A stretch of 64,000 nucleotides of DNA from Roseateles sp. DAIF2 (GTDB lineage: Bacteria; Pseudomonadota; Gammaproteobacteria; Burkholderiales; Burkholderiaceae_C), in contig NZ_CP049919.1 of assembly GCF_015624425.1 (NCBI RefSeq), positions 4,588,001-4,652,000 of the forward strand. Reading direction: 5' to 3'. Below are positions 52,625 through 64,000 of the stretch, one piece after another. How positions within the stretch are numbered: position 1 is the first letter of the stretch; every line of letters begins with the position of its first letter. The notes below the pieces were generated by a model. It did no database searches, was not told the DNA's origin, and saw only the letters and a list, made by a program, of their open reading frames with translations. A program made the translations under genes and the position numbers.

Positions 52625-52628
<4 letters not shown>
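51600..52628 (-). CDS. Response regulator with receiver and LuxR-type HTH
   Basis: This is a 342-residue regulator. A GTG start at 52628 overlaps the stop of the kinase gene (GTGA), so translation is coupled. The receiver spans about residues 18-135 with acidic pocket VLIVDDVPDN, phospho-acceptor VVVLDALMPGLDGF and TKPIR. A middle segment of about 120 residues is unassigned (DAFGHASLTVHELDGRCVW). The C-terminal LuxR helix-turn-helix is LTAREAEVLYWVVKGKTNADIGDILGSSPRTVQKHLEHVFEKLGV. It is the cognate partner of the sensor at 52625-56035 and a candidate regulator of the divergent ure operon. Confidence 0.93.
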
Positions 52629-56035
<3,407 letters not shown>

Positions 56036-56094
56036 GCTGCCTCCCTATCAAGACCCGTGCCTTGCTTGGCACCGATCCTGCAAGAGCCGCCACC

Positions 56095-56142
56095 ATGGAA
56101 CTGACACCCCGTGTTCAGCCGCAGGCTGCTCGGGCTGACTAA
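56095..56142 (+). other. Short ORF echoing the ureA start
   Basis: ATG at 56095 opens MELTPRVQPQAARAD then TAA (56140-56142). Its first six residues equal those of UreA (MELTPR), with 15 of the first 17 bases identical to 56163-56179. The next residues differ. It could be a relic of a duplicated ureA start, a leader peptide, or chance. TAATAT at 56140-56145 could be a -10 box for ureA. Confidence 0.4.
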
Positions 56143-56162
56143 TATGAATCGAGCGTAGCGAG

Positions 56163-56465
56163 ATGGAACTCACGCCCCGAGAGAAGGACAAGCTGCTGAT
56201 CTTCACCGCCGCCCTGTTGGCGGAGCGCCGCAAGGCCCGCGGCCTGAAGCTGAACTACCCGGAGGCGGTGGCCCTGATCAGCGCCGCGATCATGGAAGGC
56301 GCGCGCGACGGCAAGAGCGTCGCCGCGCTGATGAGCGAGGGCAAGACCGTGCTGAGCCGGGCCGACGTGATGGATGGCATCGCCGAGATGATTCCCGAGA
56401 TCCAGATCGAGGCCACCTTCCCGGATGGCACCAAGCTGGTGACCGTGCACCAACCGATCGCATAA
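56163..56465 (+). CDS. ureA: Urease subunit gamma
   Basis: This is a 100-residue gamma subunit, of standard length. [57 protein letters not shown] and [32 protein letters not shown] cover the whole family pattern. Urease hydrolyses urea to ammonia and carbamate in the cytoplasm with subunits alpha and beta. It heads the ureA-ureJ-ureB-ureC run; no good Shine-Dalgarno is seen before it. The divergent sensor kinase gene starts 127 bases away. Confidence 0.98.
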   Translation: MELTPREKDKLLIFTAALLAERRKARGLKLNYPEAVALISAAIMEGARDGKSVAALMSEGKTVLSRADVMDGIAEMIPEIQIEATFPDGTKLVTVHQPIA

Positions 56466-56484
56466 ACGACCACGACGCACCAAG

Positions 56485-57060
56485 ATGATGAAGAGAATCT
56501 CGCAAGTCCTGACCCTCTTGACGCTGGGCTGCCTCAGCGGCCTGGCCTTCGCCCATGTGGGCCCGGACGGTGCAGCCCACCATGGCTTCACCGAAGGTTT
56601 CAGCCACCCCTTCACCGGCCTGGACCATCTGGCCGCGATGCTGGCGGTGGGCATCTGGAGCGCCGGCTCGGCGCGCCGCCAATGGCTGGCGCCGGCGGTC
56701 TTCGTGATCATGCTGCTGGCCGCTGCGCTGCTGGCCCAGGGCGGCCTGGTATTCCCGGCGGTGGAGCCGATGATCGCGGCCTCGCTGGTGGCGGCCGGCC
56801 TGCTGCTGCTGCTGACGCCGCTGCAACAACTGCCGCCGGCCGTCGGCGCGCTGCTGATGGGCGGCTTCGCGCTGTTCCACGGCGCGGCCCATGGCCAGGA
56901 GCTGGCCGGCGCCGGCGCCCTGATCGGCATGGGGCTGGCCACGGCCCTGCTGCACGGCCTGGGCATCGCGCTGGGCCATGCGCTGCGCCGCTGGTCGATC
57001 TGGCTGCCGCGCGCCGCCGGCGCGGGCGTTGCCTTGATGGGCATAGGGCTGCTCGCATGA
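56485..57060 (+). CDS. ureJ: HupE/UreJ family (probable nickel) membrane protein
   Basis: This is a 191-residue protein with a signal-like first helix ([23 protein letters not shown]) and about six further hydrophobic helices. Histidine-rich segments include [26 protein letters not shown] and HGAAHGQEL, the family pattern for nickel uptake (HupE/UreJ). It is placed between ureA and ureB, with its stop overlapping the ureB start (ATGA), as often in Burkholderiales. It should supply Ni2+ for urease maturation. Confidence 0.92.
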   Translation: MMKRISQVLTLLTLGCLSGLAFAHVGPDGAAHHGFTEGFSHPFTGLDHLAAMLAVGIWSAGSARRQWLAPAVFVIMLLAAALLAQGGLVFPAVEPMIAASLVAAGLLLLLTPLQQLPPAVGALLMGGFALFHGAAHGQELAGAGALIGMGLATALLHGLGIALGHALRRWSIWLPRAAGAGVALMGIGLLA

Positions 57061-57367
57061 TCCCCGGTGAATTACTGATCGACGATGAGTCGGCCGTCCA
57101 TGAACTCAATCCGGGCCGGCGCACCTTGAGCCTGGTGGTCGAGAACGCCGGTGACCGGCCGATCCAGGTCGGCTCGCATTACCACTTCGCCGAGACCAAC
57201 GGCGCGCTGCGCTTCGACCGCAGCGCGGCGCGCGGCATGCGGCTGAACATCGCCTCCGGCACCGCGGTGCGCTTCGAGCCGGGCCAGCAGCGCACGGTGG
57301 AGCTGGTGGACTATGCCGGCGACCGGCAGGTCTGGGGCTTTCGCGGCCTCGTTCAAGGAAGCTTGTA

Positions 57368-57368
<1 letters not shown>
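57057..57368 (+). CDS. ureB: Urease subunit beta
   Basis: This is a 103-residue beta subunit. The start [48 protein letters not shown] at 57057 and the later [32 protein letters not shown] cover the complete family. It overlaps the ureJ end and its TAA overlaps the ureC ATG (TAATG), so translation is coupled. Confidence 0.98.
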
Positions 57369-59098
<1,730 letters not shown>

Positions 59099-59147
59099 GG
59101 CGTTTTTCCGCGCTTCGCCGCGCGCGGTTTGAGGCACCATCGCGCGC

Positions 59148-60533
59148 ATGGACCGTCTGGCCGAACAGGTGGTGGCGTGGCACAACCGCAACCCCCTGGC
59201 AAAACGCATCAGCATCTACGACGTCCACACCATCGGTGTGGTGGCCCTGCCCTTCATGGGCGGCGGCGCGCCCGCGCCCCTGCCGGCCGGCCCGATCGAG
59301 CCGGTGCTGGGTGATACATCGGATGGCGAGGGCGCGCCGGAGGGGCCGCCCCTGCCGCCTGGCCCGCCGCCGGCGATAGCAGCGAGCCCACCCGCAGCGC
59401 CGCTACCCGCCTGGCGGCAAGCCCTGACCCCGCTGCTGCAGCGCCTGGGGCTGGCGCCGCGCGCCGGCGAGGGCTGGCCGCTGTTCAGCGAGCGCTTCAT
59501 CAACCGCCTGTCGTCGCGTCGCATTGCCGCCTTCGCGCTGCGCCATGGCCATGCCAACCCGCCCGGCGCGGCGGACTGGCCGCAGCGCGCGATCCCGATC
59601 GACGAGAGGCTGATGGCGCGCGGCGCGGCCCGTGCCGGCGGCGCCTGGCCCTACGAGATCTACCTGATGAGCGCCGGCATCGATGCCGGCACCTCGCGCA
59701 CGCGGGTGCTGCTGGCCCAGGGCGATGGCGAGCCGCTGCAGGTGCTGGGACGGCGCTGCCTGAACCCACTGGCCCTGGCCACCCTGGGCGCACTGGTGCT
59801 GCTGCTGGTCGGCACGCCGACCCTCTGGCTGGCCGGCCACCACCGCGGCGAGGCCGAGCTCGCGCCACCGGTCGCGGCCTCGGCCGCCTCGGCGCCGCTA
59901 TTGGTCGCGGCGGCATCCGCTCCGCCACTGCCGAGCGCCGCCTCCGAACCCTCCGCTCCGGCCTCGAGCGCAGCCTCTGCCCCGCTGGAACCCGCTTCGG
60001 CGGCCAGCAGCAGCGCGGTCGCGAGCGTGGAGGTCGAGACACCTGCAGCAACATCCTCGGCCCCCGACATCCGGCCGCAGCTGGTGCCACCGCGGCCCAT
60101 CCGCCCCGGCACGCCGCCGATGGCCGCGGCCACCCCGGCCTCGGAGCCCACCGCCGCGACCGGCAAGACAGGTACAAGCACCGCAACGCCACCGGCCGCG
60201 GCCACGACCCTGGCCGAGGAGCTGAACCGCCCCCGGGCCACGGCGAGCGCGGCGCCATCCATTGGCGACACCGCTGCGGCCACCTCCGGCCGGCAGGTGG
60301 CGCTGGTCGGCCCGGTCAGCCCGACCCGAGCCGAGGCCGAAGTGGTGCTGGAGCGCATGCGCGGCCTGCTGGGCCAGACCGTCAGCCAGCCCGGCGCGCT
60401 GCAGGGCCAGGTGTTCCGTACCCATGAGGGCTGGCGCGCCGCGATCTGGCCCTTCGGCAGCCGCGAGGAGGCCCAGCTGATCAATGCCACGCTGGTGGCA
60501 CGGGGCTTGCGAACCAAGGCGGTCGACTTCTAG
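59148..60533 (+). CDS. SPOR-like membrane protein inserted in the ure operon
   Basis: This is a 461-residue single-pass protein. The N-terminal 205 residues are soluble with proline-rich stretches and the conserved-looking RFINRLSSRRIAAFALRHG and YEIYLMSAGIDAGTSRTRVLL. A membrane helix follows (about 207-225, LATLGALVLLLVGTPTLWLAG), then about 150 residues of Ala/Ser/Pro linker and a C-terminal SPOR-like fold (RQVALVGPVSPTRAEAEVVLERMRGLLGQ...WPFGSREEAQLINATLVARGL). SPOR domains bind denuded peptidoglycan at the septum. There is no evident link to urease; the gene may be a late insertion between ureC and ureE. Confidence 0.85.
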   Translation: MDRLAEQVVAWHNRNPLAKRISIYDVHTIGVVALPFMGGGAPAPLPAGPIEPVLGDTSDGEGAPEGPPLPPGPPPAIAASPPAAPLPAWRQALTPLLQRLGLAPRAGEGWPLFSERFINRLSSRRIAAFALRHGHANPPGAADWPQRAIPIDERLMARGAARAGGAWPYEIYLMSAGIDAGTSRTRVLLAQGDGEPLQVLGRRCLNPLALATLGALVLLLVGTPTLWLAGHHRGEAELAPPVAASAASAPLLVAAASAPPLPSAASEPSAPASSAASAPLEPASAASSSAVASVEVETPAATSSAPDIRPQLVPPRPIRPGTPPMAAATPASEPTAATGKTGTSTATPPAAATTLAEELNRPRATASAAPSIGDTAAATSGRQVALVGPVSPTRAEAEVVLERMRGLLGQTVSQPGALQGQVFRTHEGWRAAIWPFGSREEAQLINATLVARGLRTKAVDF

Positions 60534-60543
60534 AGTTCTGTCC

Positions 60544-60549
60544 TACAGT
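60544..60549 (+). promoter_or_regulatory. Possible -10 box (TACAGT) for ureE, leaderless geometry
   Basis: TACAGT ends 6 bases before the ATG of ureE and no ribosome-binding sequence is seen. This would start transcription at the ATG and make ureE-ureF independent of the SPOR-like gene. Confidence 0.4.
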
Positions 60550-60555
60550 GGCGCC

Positions 60556-61152
60556 ATGCTGACCGTCAACAAACTGCTTCCCCAGGGCCGCGGCCTGGCC
60601 CCCGTGCTGCTCGAGCGCGCCGCGCAACTCGAGCTGGACTGGGATGTGCGCCAGAAGAGCCGCTTCGATGCCACCGACGACCAGGGTCGCCAGCTGGGCG
60701 TGTTCCTGCCGCGTGGCACCGTGGTGCGCGGCGGCGATGTGCTGGTGGCCGAGGATGGCTCGCTGCTGCGCGTCGTCGCCGCGCCGCAGCCGGTGCTGGA
60801 GGTGCGGGCCTGCGCCGAGCATGGCAGCCCCTTCGATCTGCTGCGCGCCGCCTATCACCTGGGCAACCGCCATGTGCAGCTGGAGCTCAAACCCGATCAT
60901 CTGAAGCTGGAACCCGACCATGTGCTGGCCGAGATGCTGCGTCAGATGCACCTGATCGTCACCGAGGCCGTGGCCGCCTTCGAGCCCGAGGCCGGCGCCT
61001 ATGCGGCCGAGGGCCAGGCGCATACGCACCAGCACCATGGGCACGCGCACGATCACCAGCCGCCCGCGCCGGCACGCGGCAAGCCGATCGGCATCGCGGT
61101 GGCCGCTGCCGCCGCTACGCCGCATGTGCACGGCCCCGGCTGCAAGCACTGA
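60556..61152 (+). CDS. ureE: Urease accessory protein UreE
   Basis: This is a 198-residue nickel metallochaperone. The start [18 protein letters not shown] at 60556 is chosen over an upstream ATG at 60484. UreE marks are [62 protein letters not shown] and the [12 protein letters not shown] metal-site helix. A His-rich tail ([12 protein letters not shown], then HVHGPGCKH) is typical of nickel-storing UreE. Its stop overlaps the ureF start (TGATG). Here it delivers nickel to the UreDFG-urease complex. Confidence 0.97.
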   Translation: MLTVNKLLPQGRGLAPVLLERAAQLELDWDVRQKSRFDATDDQGRQLGVFLPRGTVVRGGDVLVAEDGSLLRVVAAPQPVLEVRACAEHGSPFDLLRAAYHLGNRHVQLELKPDHLKLEPDHVLAEMLRQMHLIVTEAVAAFEPEAGAYAAEGQAHTHQHHGHAHDHQPPAPARGKPIGIAVAAAAATPHVHGPGCKH

Positions 61153-61868
61153 TGCCACGCGTCCGCCCGGCGCCCACTCCGATCGGCGCGAGCGCCTGGC
61201 TGCAGCTGATGCAGCTGGCCTCGCCGGCGCTGCCGGTGGGCGGCTTCAGCTATTCCGAGGGGCTGGAGGCCGCGGTCGAAGCCGGCCGGGTGAGCAACGA
61301 GGTCGAGGCCCGGGACTGGCTGCTGGACCAGTTGCATCTAGCCCTGGGCCGCGCGGACCTGCCGGCCTGCGCCGGCGCGATGCGTGCCTGGCTGCGACAA
61401 GACCTGACCCGCATCGCGGCGCTGAACGACTGGGTGCTGCAGACCCGCGAGACCGCCGAGCTGCGCCTGCAGAGCGAGCAGATAGGCCGCTCGCTGCTGG
61501 AATGGCTGCGCAACCGTGGCCACAACACGCCGGCCGACGCGCTGCAGGCCCTGGCCGCGCTGAAGCCGGCGCCGAGCTGGCCGGTCACCTTCGGGCTGGC
61601 CGCGGCGCTGACGGGCGCGCCGCCGCGCGAGGCGATGCTGGCCCATGCCTTCGGCTGGGCCGAGAACATGGTGGCCGCCGCGATCAAGGCCGTGCCGCTG
61701 GGCCAGAGCGCCGGCCAGCGCATGCTGGAAGCCCTGAGCGAGGCGATTCCCGCGGTCGTCGATGCGGCGCTGGCCCTGCCGGACAGCCGGCGCCAGGCCT
61801 TCACGCCGGGGCTGGCCATCCTGTCGTCACAGCATGAGGCGCAGTATTCGCGCCTGTTCAGATCCTAG
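61152..61868 (+). CDS. ureF: Urease accessory protein UreF
   Basis: This is a 238-residue UreF. Marks are [57 protein letters not shown], a [46 protein letters not shown] core and [22 protein letters not shown]. It activates the GTPase UreG during nickel insertion. The following gene, four bases overlapping, is a convergent SRPBCC gene, so ureG does not follow ureF as it does in most relatives. Confidence 0.97.
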   Translation: MPRVRPAPTPIGASAWLQLMQLASPALPVGGFSYSEGLEAAVEAGRVSNEVEARDWLLDQLHLALGRADLPACAGAMRAWLRQDLTRIAALNDWVLQTRETAELRLQSEQIGRSLLEWLRNRGHNTPADALQALAALKPAPSWPVTFGLAAALTGAPPREAMLAHAFGWAENMVAAAIKAVPLGQSAGQRMLEALSEAIPAVVDAALALPDSRRQAFTPGLAILSSQHEAQYSRLFRS

Positions 61869-62281
61869 GCAGCCTCAAGGGTGCGCTTCATCGCCAGCAG
61901 CCCCTGACGCAGCATCGCCGCGATCGGCGGCGCCATCTCGTGCGGCAGCAGATCGGCGATCCAGACCAGGTGGCAGCGCCGCCCCGGCGTCGCCGCATCA
62001 TCATCCTCCAGCACCTGGGCGCTGGCGTTGTGATGCGTCAGTCGGCCGCCAGCGGCCGACCAGACGATGCGCCGCCTGGCCTCGTCCACCGCGATGATCT
62101 GCTCGCGCGCCTGCATGCCGTTCGCAAACGTCACCTGGCGCGCGGCGCCATCGGCCTCCAGCCGGCAGTCGGTGACAAAGCCCACGGCCAGCCGCGTGTG
62201 CAGCGCGCCCAGGTCGCGCAAGGCCGACCAGGCCATGTCGGCCGGCACCTCGATCAGGATCTCGTCGTACAGCGATGCCAT
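61865..62281 (-). CDS. SRPBCC (START-like) family protein
   Basis: This is a 138-residue protein starting [42 protein letters not shown], the usual opening of polyketide-cyclase/SRPBCC ligand-binding proteins. [33 protein letters not shown] and [35 protein letters not shown] complete the helix-grip fold. It probably binds a hydrophobic ligand in the cytoplasm. It meets ureF tail to tail in a shared CTAG. The function is unknown. Confidence 0.88.
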   Translation of the reverse strand: MASLYDEILIEVPADMAWSALRDLGALHTRLAVGFVTDCRLEADGAARQVTFANGMQAREQIIAVDEARRRIVWSAAGGRLTHHNASAQVLEDDDAATPGRRCHLVWIADLLPHEMAPPIAAMLRQGLLAMKRTLEAA

Positions 62282-62417
62282 CTTCCTGCCGCTCCTGCTT
62301 GCCGATGAGCCCCGACGGGCTCCCTGCAGGCGAGACTAGGCGGCGGCGCAGGCGGGCACGCGCCGTTTTCGGACATCTTCATTGCTGCCGCCGGCCGCCG
62401 CGGCGGCAGCGTCGGGT

Positions 62418-63647
62418 TCAGCTGCGGTAGTCGGCGTTGATGCTGACGTAGTCGTGGCTCAGGTCGCAGGTCCAGACCGTGGCCTCGGCCGGGCCGCGGT
62501 GCAGATGCACGCGCACGGTGATCTCGCTTTGCTTCATCACGCGCTGGCCGTCCTCCTCGCGGTAGGCCGGGTGGCGACCCCCCTGGGTGACCACATGCAC
62601 ATCGTCCAGGTGCATCTCGATCAGGGTCTGGTCCAGGTCCGCGATGCCGGCATAGCCGACCGCGGCCAGGATGCGACCCAGGTTCGGGTCGCTGGCGAAG
62701 AAGGCGGTCTTGACCAGCGGCGAATGCGCGATCGCATAGGCGGCCAGCTGGCATTCGGCGGCGTCGCGGCCGCCCTCGATCTTCACCGTGATGAACTTGG
62801 TGGCGCCCTCGCCGTCGCGCACGATGGCCTGGGCCAGTTGCTGCGACACCGCGATCACCGCCTCGCGCAAGATCTGCCCCTCGGCGCTGGACAGCGAGTC
62901 GATGCGCGCATGGGCGGCCTTGTGGGTCGCGATCAGCACGAAGGAGTCGTTGGTCGAGGTGTCGCCGTCGATCGTGATGCGGTTGAAGCTGGCGTCGGCC
63001 GCCTCGGTCACCAGGGTCTGCAGCAGCTCGGGCGCGATGTTGGCGTCGGTCGCCACATAGCCCAGCATCGTCGCCATGTTCGGGCGGATCATGCCGGCGC
63101 CCTTGGAGATGCCGGTCACGGTGACCGTCTGGCCGCCGATCTGCACCTGGCGCGAAGCCGCCTTGGGCAGGGTGTCGGTGGTCATGATGCCGGCTGCGGC
63201 TTCGGCCCAGTTGTCGGCCTTCAGCGCCGCCAGCGCCTTCGGCAGGCCGGCGATGATGCGGTCCACCGGCAGGGTCTCCATGATCACGCCGGTCGAGAAC
63301 GGCAGGATCTGCTCCGGCGCGACGCCCAGCTCCTGGCCCAGCGCCACGCAGCTCTGACGCGCCCGCGCCAGGCCGTCCTCGCCGGTGCCGGCATTGGCAT
63401 TGCCGGTGTTGACCAGGATCGCGCGGATGGGCCGGCCGCCATCCAGATGCTCGCGGCAGATCTGCACCGGTGCGGCGCAGAAGCGGTTCTTCGTGAACAC
63501 GCCGGCCACCGAGCTGCCCTCGTCCAGCACCACCACCGTCAGATCGCGCCGATCGGCCTTGCGCACCCCCGCCATCGTGACCCCCAGCCGCAGACCGGGT
63601 ACGGGGTGGAGGGACGCAGGGTCGGGGGCGCTCAGATTGACGGGCAT
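62418..63647 (-). CDS. argJ: Bifunctional glutamate N-acetyltransferase/amino-acid acetyltransferase
   Basis: This is a 409-residue ArgJ. The start [39 protein letters not shown] at 63647 is chosen over longer in-frame versions. The self-cleaving site [17 protein letters not shown] carries the nucleophilic Thr; [37 protein letters not shown] and [10 protein letters not shown] are further marks. It recycles the acetyl group from N-acetylornithine to glutamate in arginine biosynthesis. It stands alone here. Confidence 0.96.
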   Translation of the reverse strand: MPVNLSAPDPASLHPVPGLRLGVTMAGVRKADRRDLTVVVLDEGSSVAGVFTKNRFCAAPVQICREHLDGGRPIRAILVNTGNANAGTGEDGLARARQSCVALGQELGVAPEQILPFSTGVIMETLPVDRIIAGLPKALAALKADNWAEAAAGIMTTDTLPKAASRQVQIGGQTVTVTGISKGAGMIRPNMATMLGYVATDANIAPELLQTLVTEAADASFNRITIDGDTSTNDSFVLIATHKAAHARIDSLSSAEGQILREAVIAVSQQLAQAIVRDGEGATKFITVKIEGGRDAAECQLAAYAIAHSPLVKTAFFASDPNLGRILAAVGYAGIADLDQTLIEMHLDDVHVVTQGGRHPAYREEDGQRVMKQSEITVRVHLHRGPAEATVWTCDLSHDYVSINADYRS

Positions 63648-63733
63648 GGCGGTCTCGCGGAGAAAAAGAAATGAGAACGAATGGGAAGAGCCAAGGGCTT
63701 GGCTTGTCGCTGGCGCGGATTGTAGGGAGAGAT

Positions 63734-63765
63734 TGCAAAAACAAAGGGCTCCCGAGGGAGCCCTT
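63734..63765 (-). terminator. Intrinsic terminator of the PEP-CTERM gene
   Basis: On the minus strand a 10-bp stem (AAGGGCTCCC / GGGAGCCCTT) is followed by TTGTTTTTGC. It lies 45 bases after the stop of the PEP-CTERM gene at 63811 and 87 bases before the argJ start. Confidence 0.85.
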
Positions 63766-63810
63766 GAACACTGCGGCGGATTTGCCCGCCGCCGCTGGAT
63801 CTTTGAACGA

Positions 63811-64000
63811 TCAGCCCTTGCGCTGGCGGCGGCGCGCCACGAAGCCGACGACACCCAGACCGGCCAGCAGCATCGCGTAGGTGCCGGGTTCGGGGACGGC
63901 GGTGGGGATCAGGTTCAGGCCACCGGAATAGCTGGCCGAGATCGTGCTGCCGCTGGAGCCCTGCAGGCCGGCATAGCCATGAACGATCAGTTGCAGCGTA
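63811..64000 (-). CDS. PEP-CTERM protein, C-terminal end only (cut by window)
   Basis: The minus strand at the window edge is open for 62 residues and ends with a PEP-CTERM sorting signal: [28 protein letters not shown] followed by ARRRQRKG and TGA at 63811-63813. The preceding [20 protein letters not shown] suggests a beta-rich exported domain. The rest of the gene lies beyond the window. A strong terminator follows at 63734-63765. Confidence 0.85.
   Translation of the reverse strand, partial: TLQLIVHGYAGLQGSSGSTISASYSGGLNLIPTAVPEPGTYAMLLAGLGVVGFVARRRQRKG

Overview
The window is about 70% GC with dense, often overlapping genes. It looks like the chromosome of a betaproteobacterium of the order Burkholderiales, in the Rubrivivax/Roseateles/Leptothrix direction. 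The reasons are Bug-family (TctC) solute receptors, a Burkholderia-type trimeric porin, several PEP-CTERM proteins, a DUF4148-like protein, a UraD-AllC fusion and the urt/ure gene sets. The genus is an inference. I saw no rRNA, tRNA or CRISPR array.

Layout. 1-3844: two acyl-CoA ligase/Bug-receptor pairs (organic acid uptake and activation). 4060-9164: SF1 helicase, GNAT acetyltransferase, LysR regulator and an amino-acid ABC receptor plus permease. 9265-10925: two PEP-CTERM exported proteins. 11074-16993: purine (ureide) catabolism, with xdhC and uraH on one strand facing a GntR regulator, puuE, a uraD-allC fusion and an M20 amidohydrolase. A 14-bp perfect palindrome lies between the two arms, and 12 bp of it recur upstream of the ABC transporter at 23090-25800. 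17308-22550: oxidoreductase with divergent LysR gene, a small lipoprotein and a three-gene envelope operon of unknown function. 23090-28661: ABC transporter, porin, copper-chaperone pair, PRC-barrel and DUF4148-like genes. 28856-29713: ureD, alone. 29960-36096: H-NOX with a GGDEF-EAL protein, prolyl oligopeptidase and a chemoreceptor. 36285-42371: urea ABC transporter urtABCDE. 42408-48246: assorted single genes and a small ORF followed by a strongly structured transcript tail. 48319-49160: an IS5-family element, next to a lower-GC stretch to about 50.7 kb. 51600-56035: a LuxR-type response regulator and an unusual sensor kinase fused to an NCS1-type transporter. 56163-61868: ureA-ureJ-ureB-ureC, a SPOR-like gene, ureE and ureF. 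62418-63647: argJ. The window ends inside a third PEP-CTERM gene.

How the genes work together. Uric-acid-derived hydroxyisourate is taken by UraH, UraD, PuuE and AllC through allantoin and allantoate to ureidoglycolate-type products, whose breakdown yields urea. Urea can also be imported by UrtABCDE. Urease splits it to ammonia and CO2, with UreD, UreE and UreF as nickel-insertion factors and UreJ as probable nickel permease. The NCS1-kinase/LuxR pair, transcribed divergently from ureA, is a plausible nitrogen-compound sensor for this system. Not in the window are uricase, the xanthine dehydrogenase subunits, ureG, exosortase and an ATPase for the amino-acid ABC transporter.

Non-coding structure is rich. 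Three intergenic inverted-repeat blocks (17018-17264, 22620-22882, 37080-37345) look like dispersed non-autonomous repeats. A tandem three-hairpin array (46387-46501) ends in a classic terminator. Several genes appear to have leaderless or near-leaderless transcripts.
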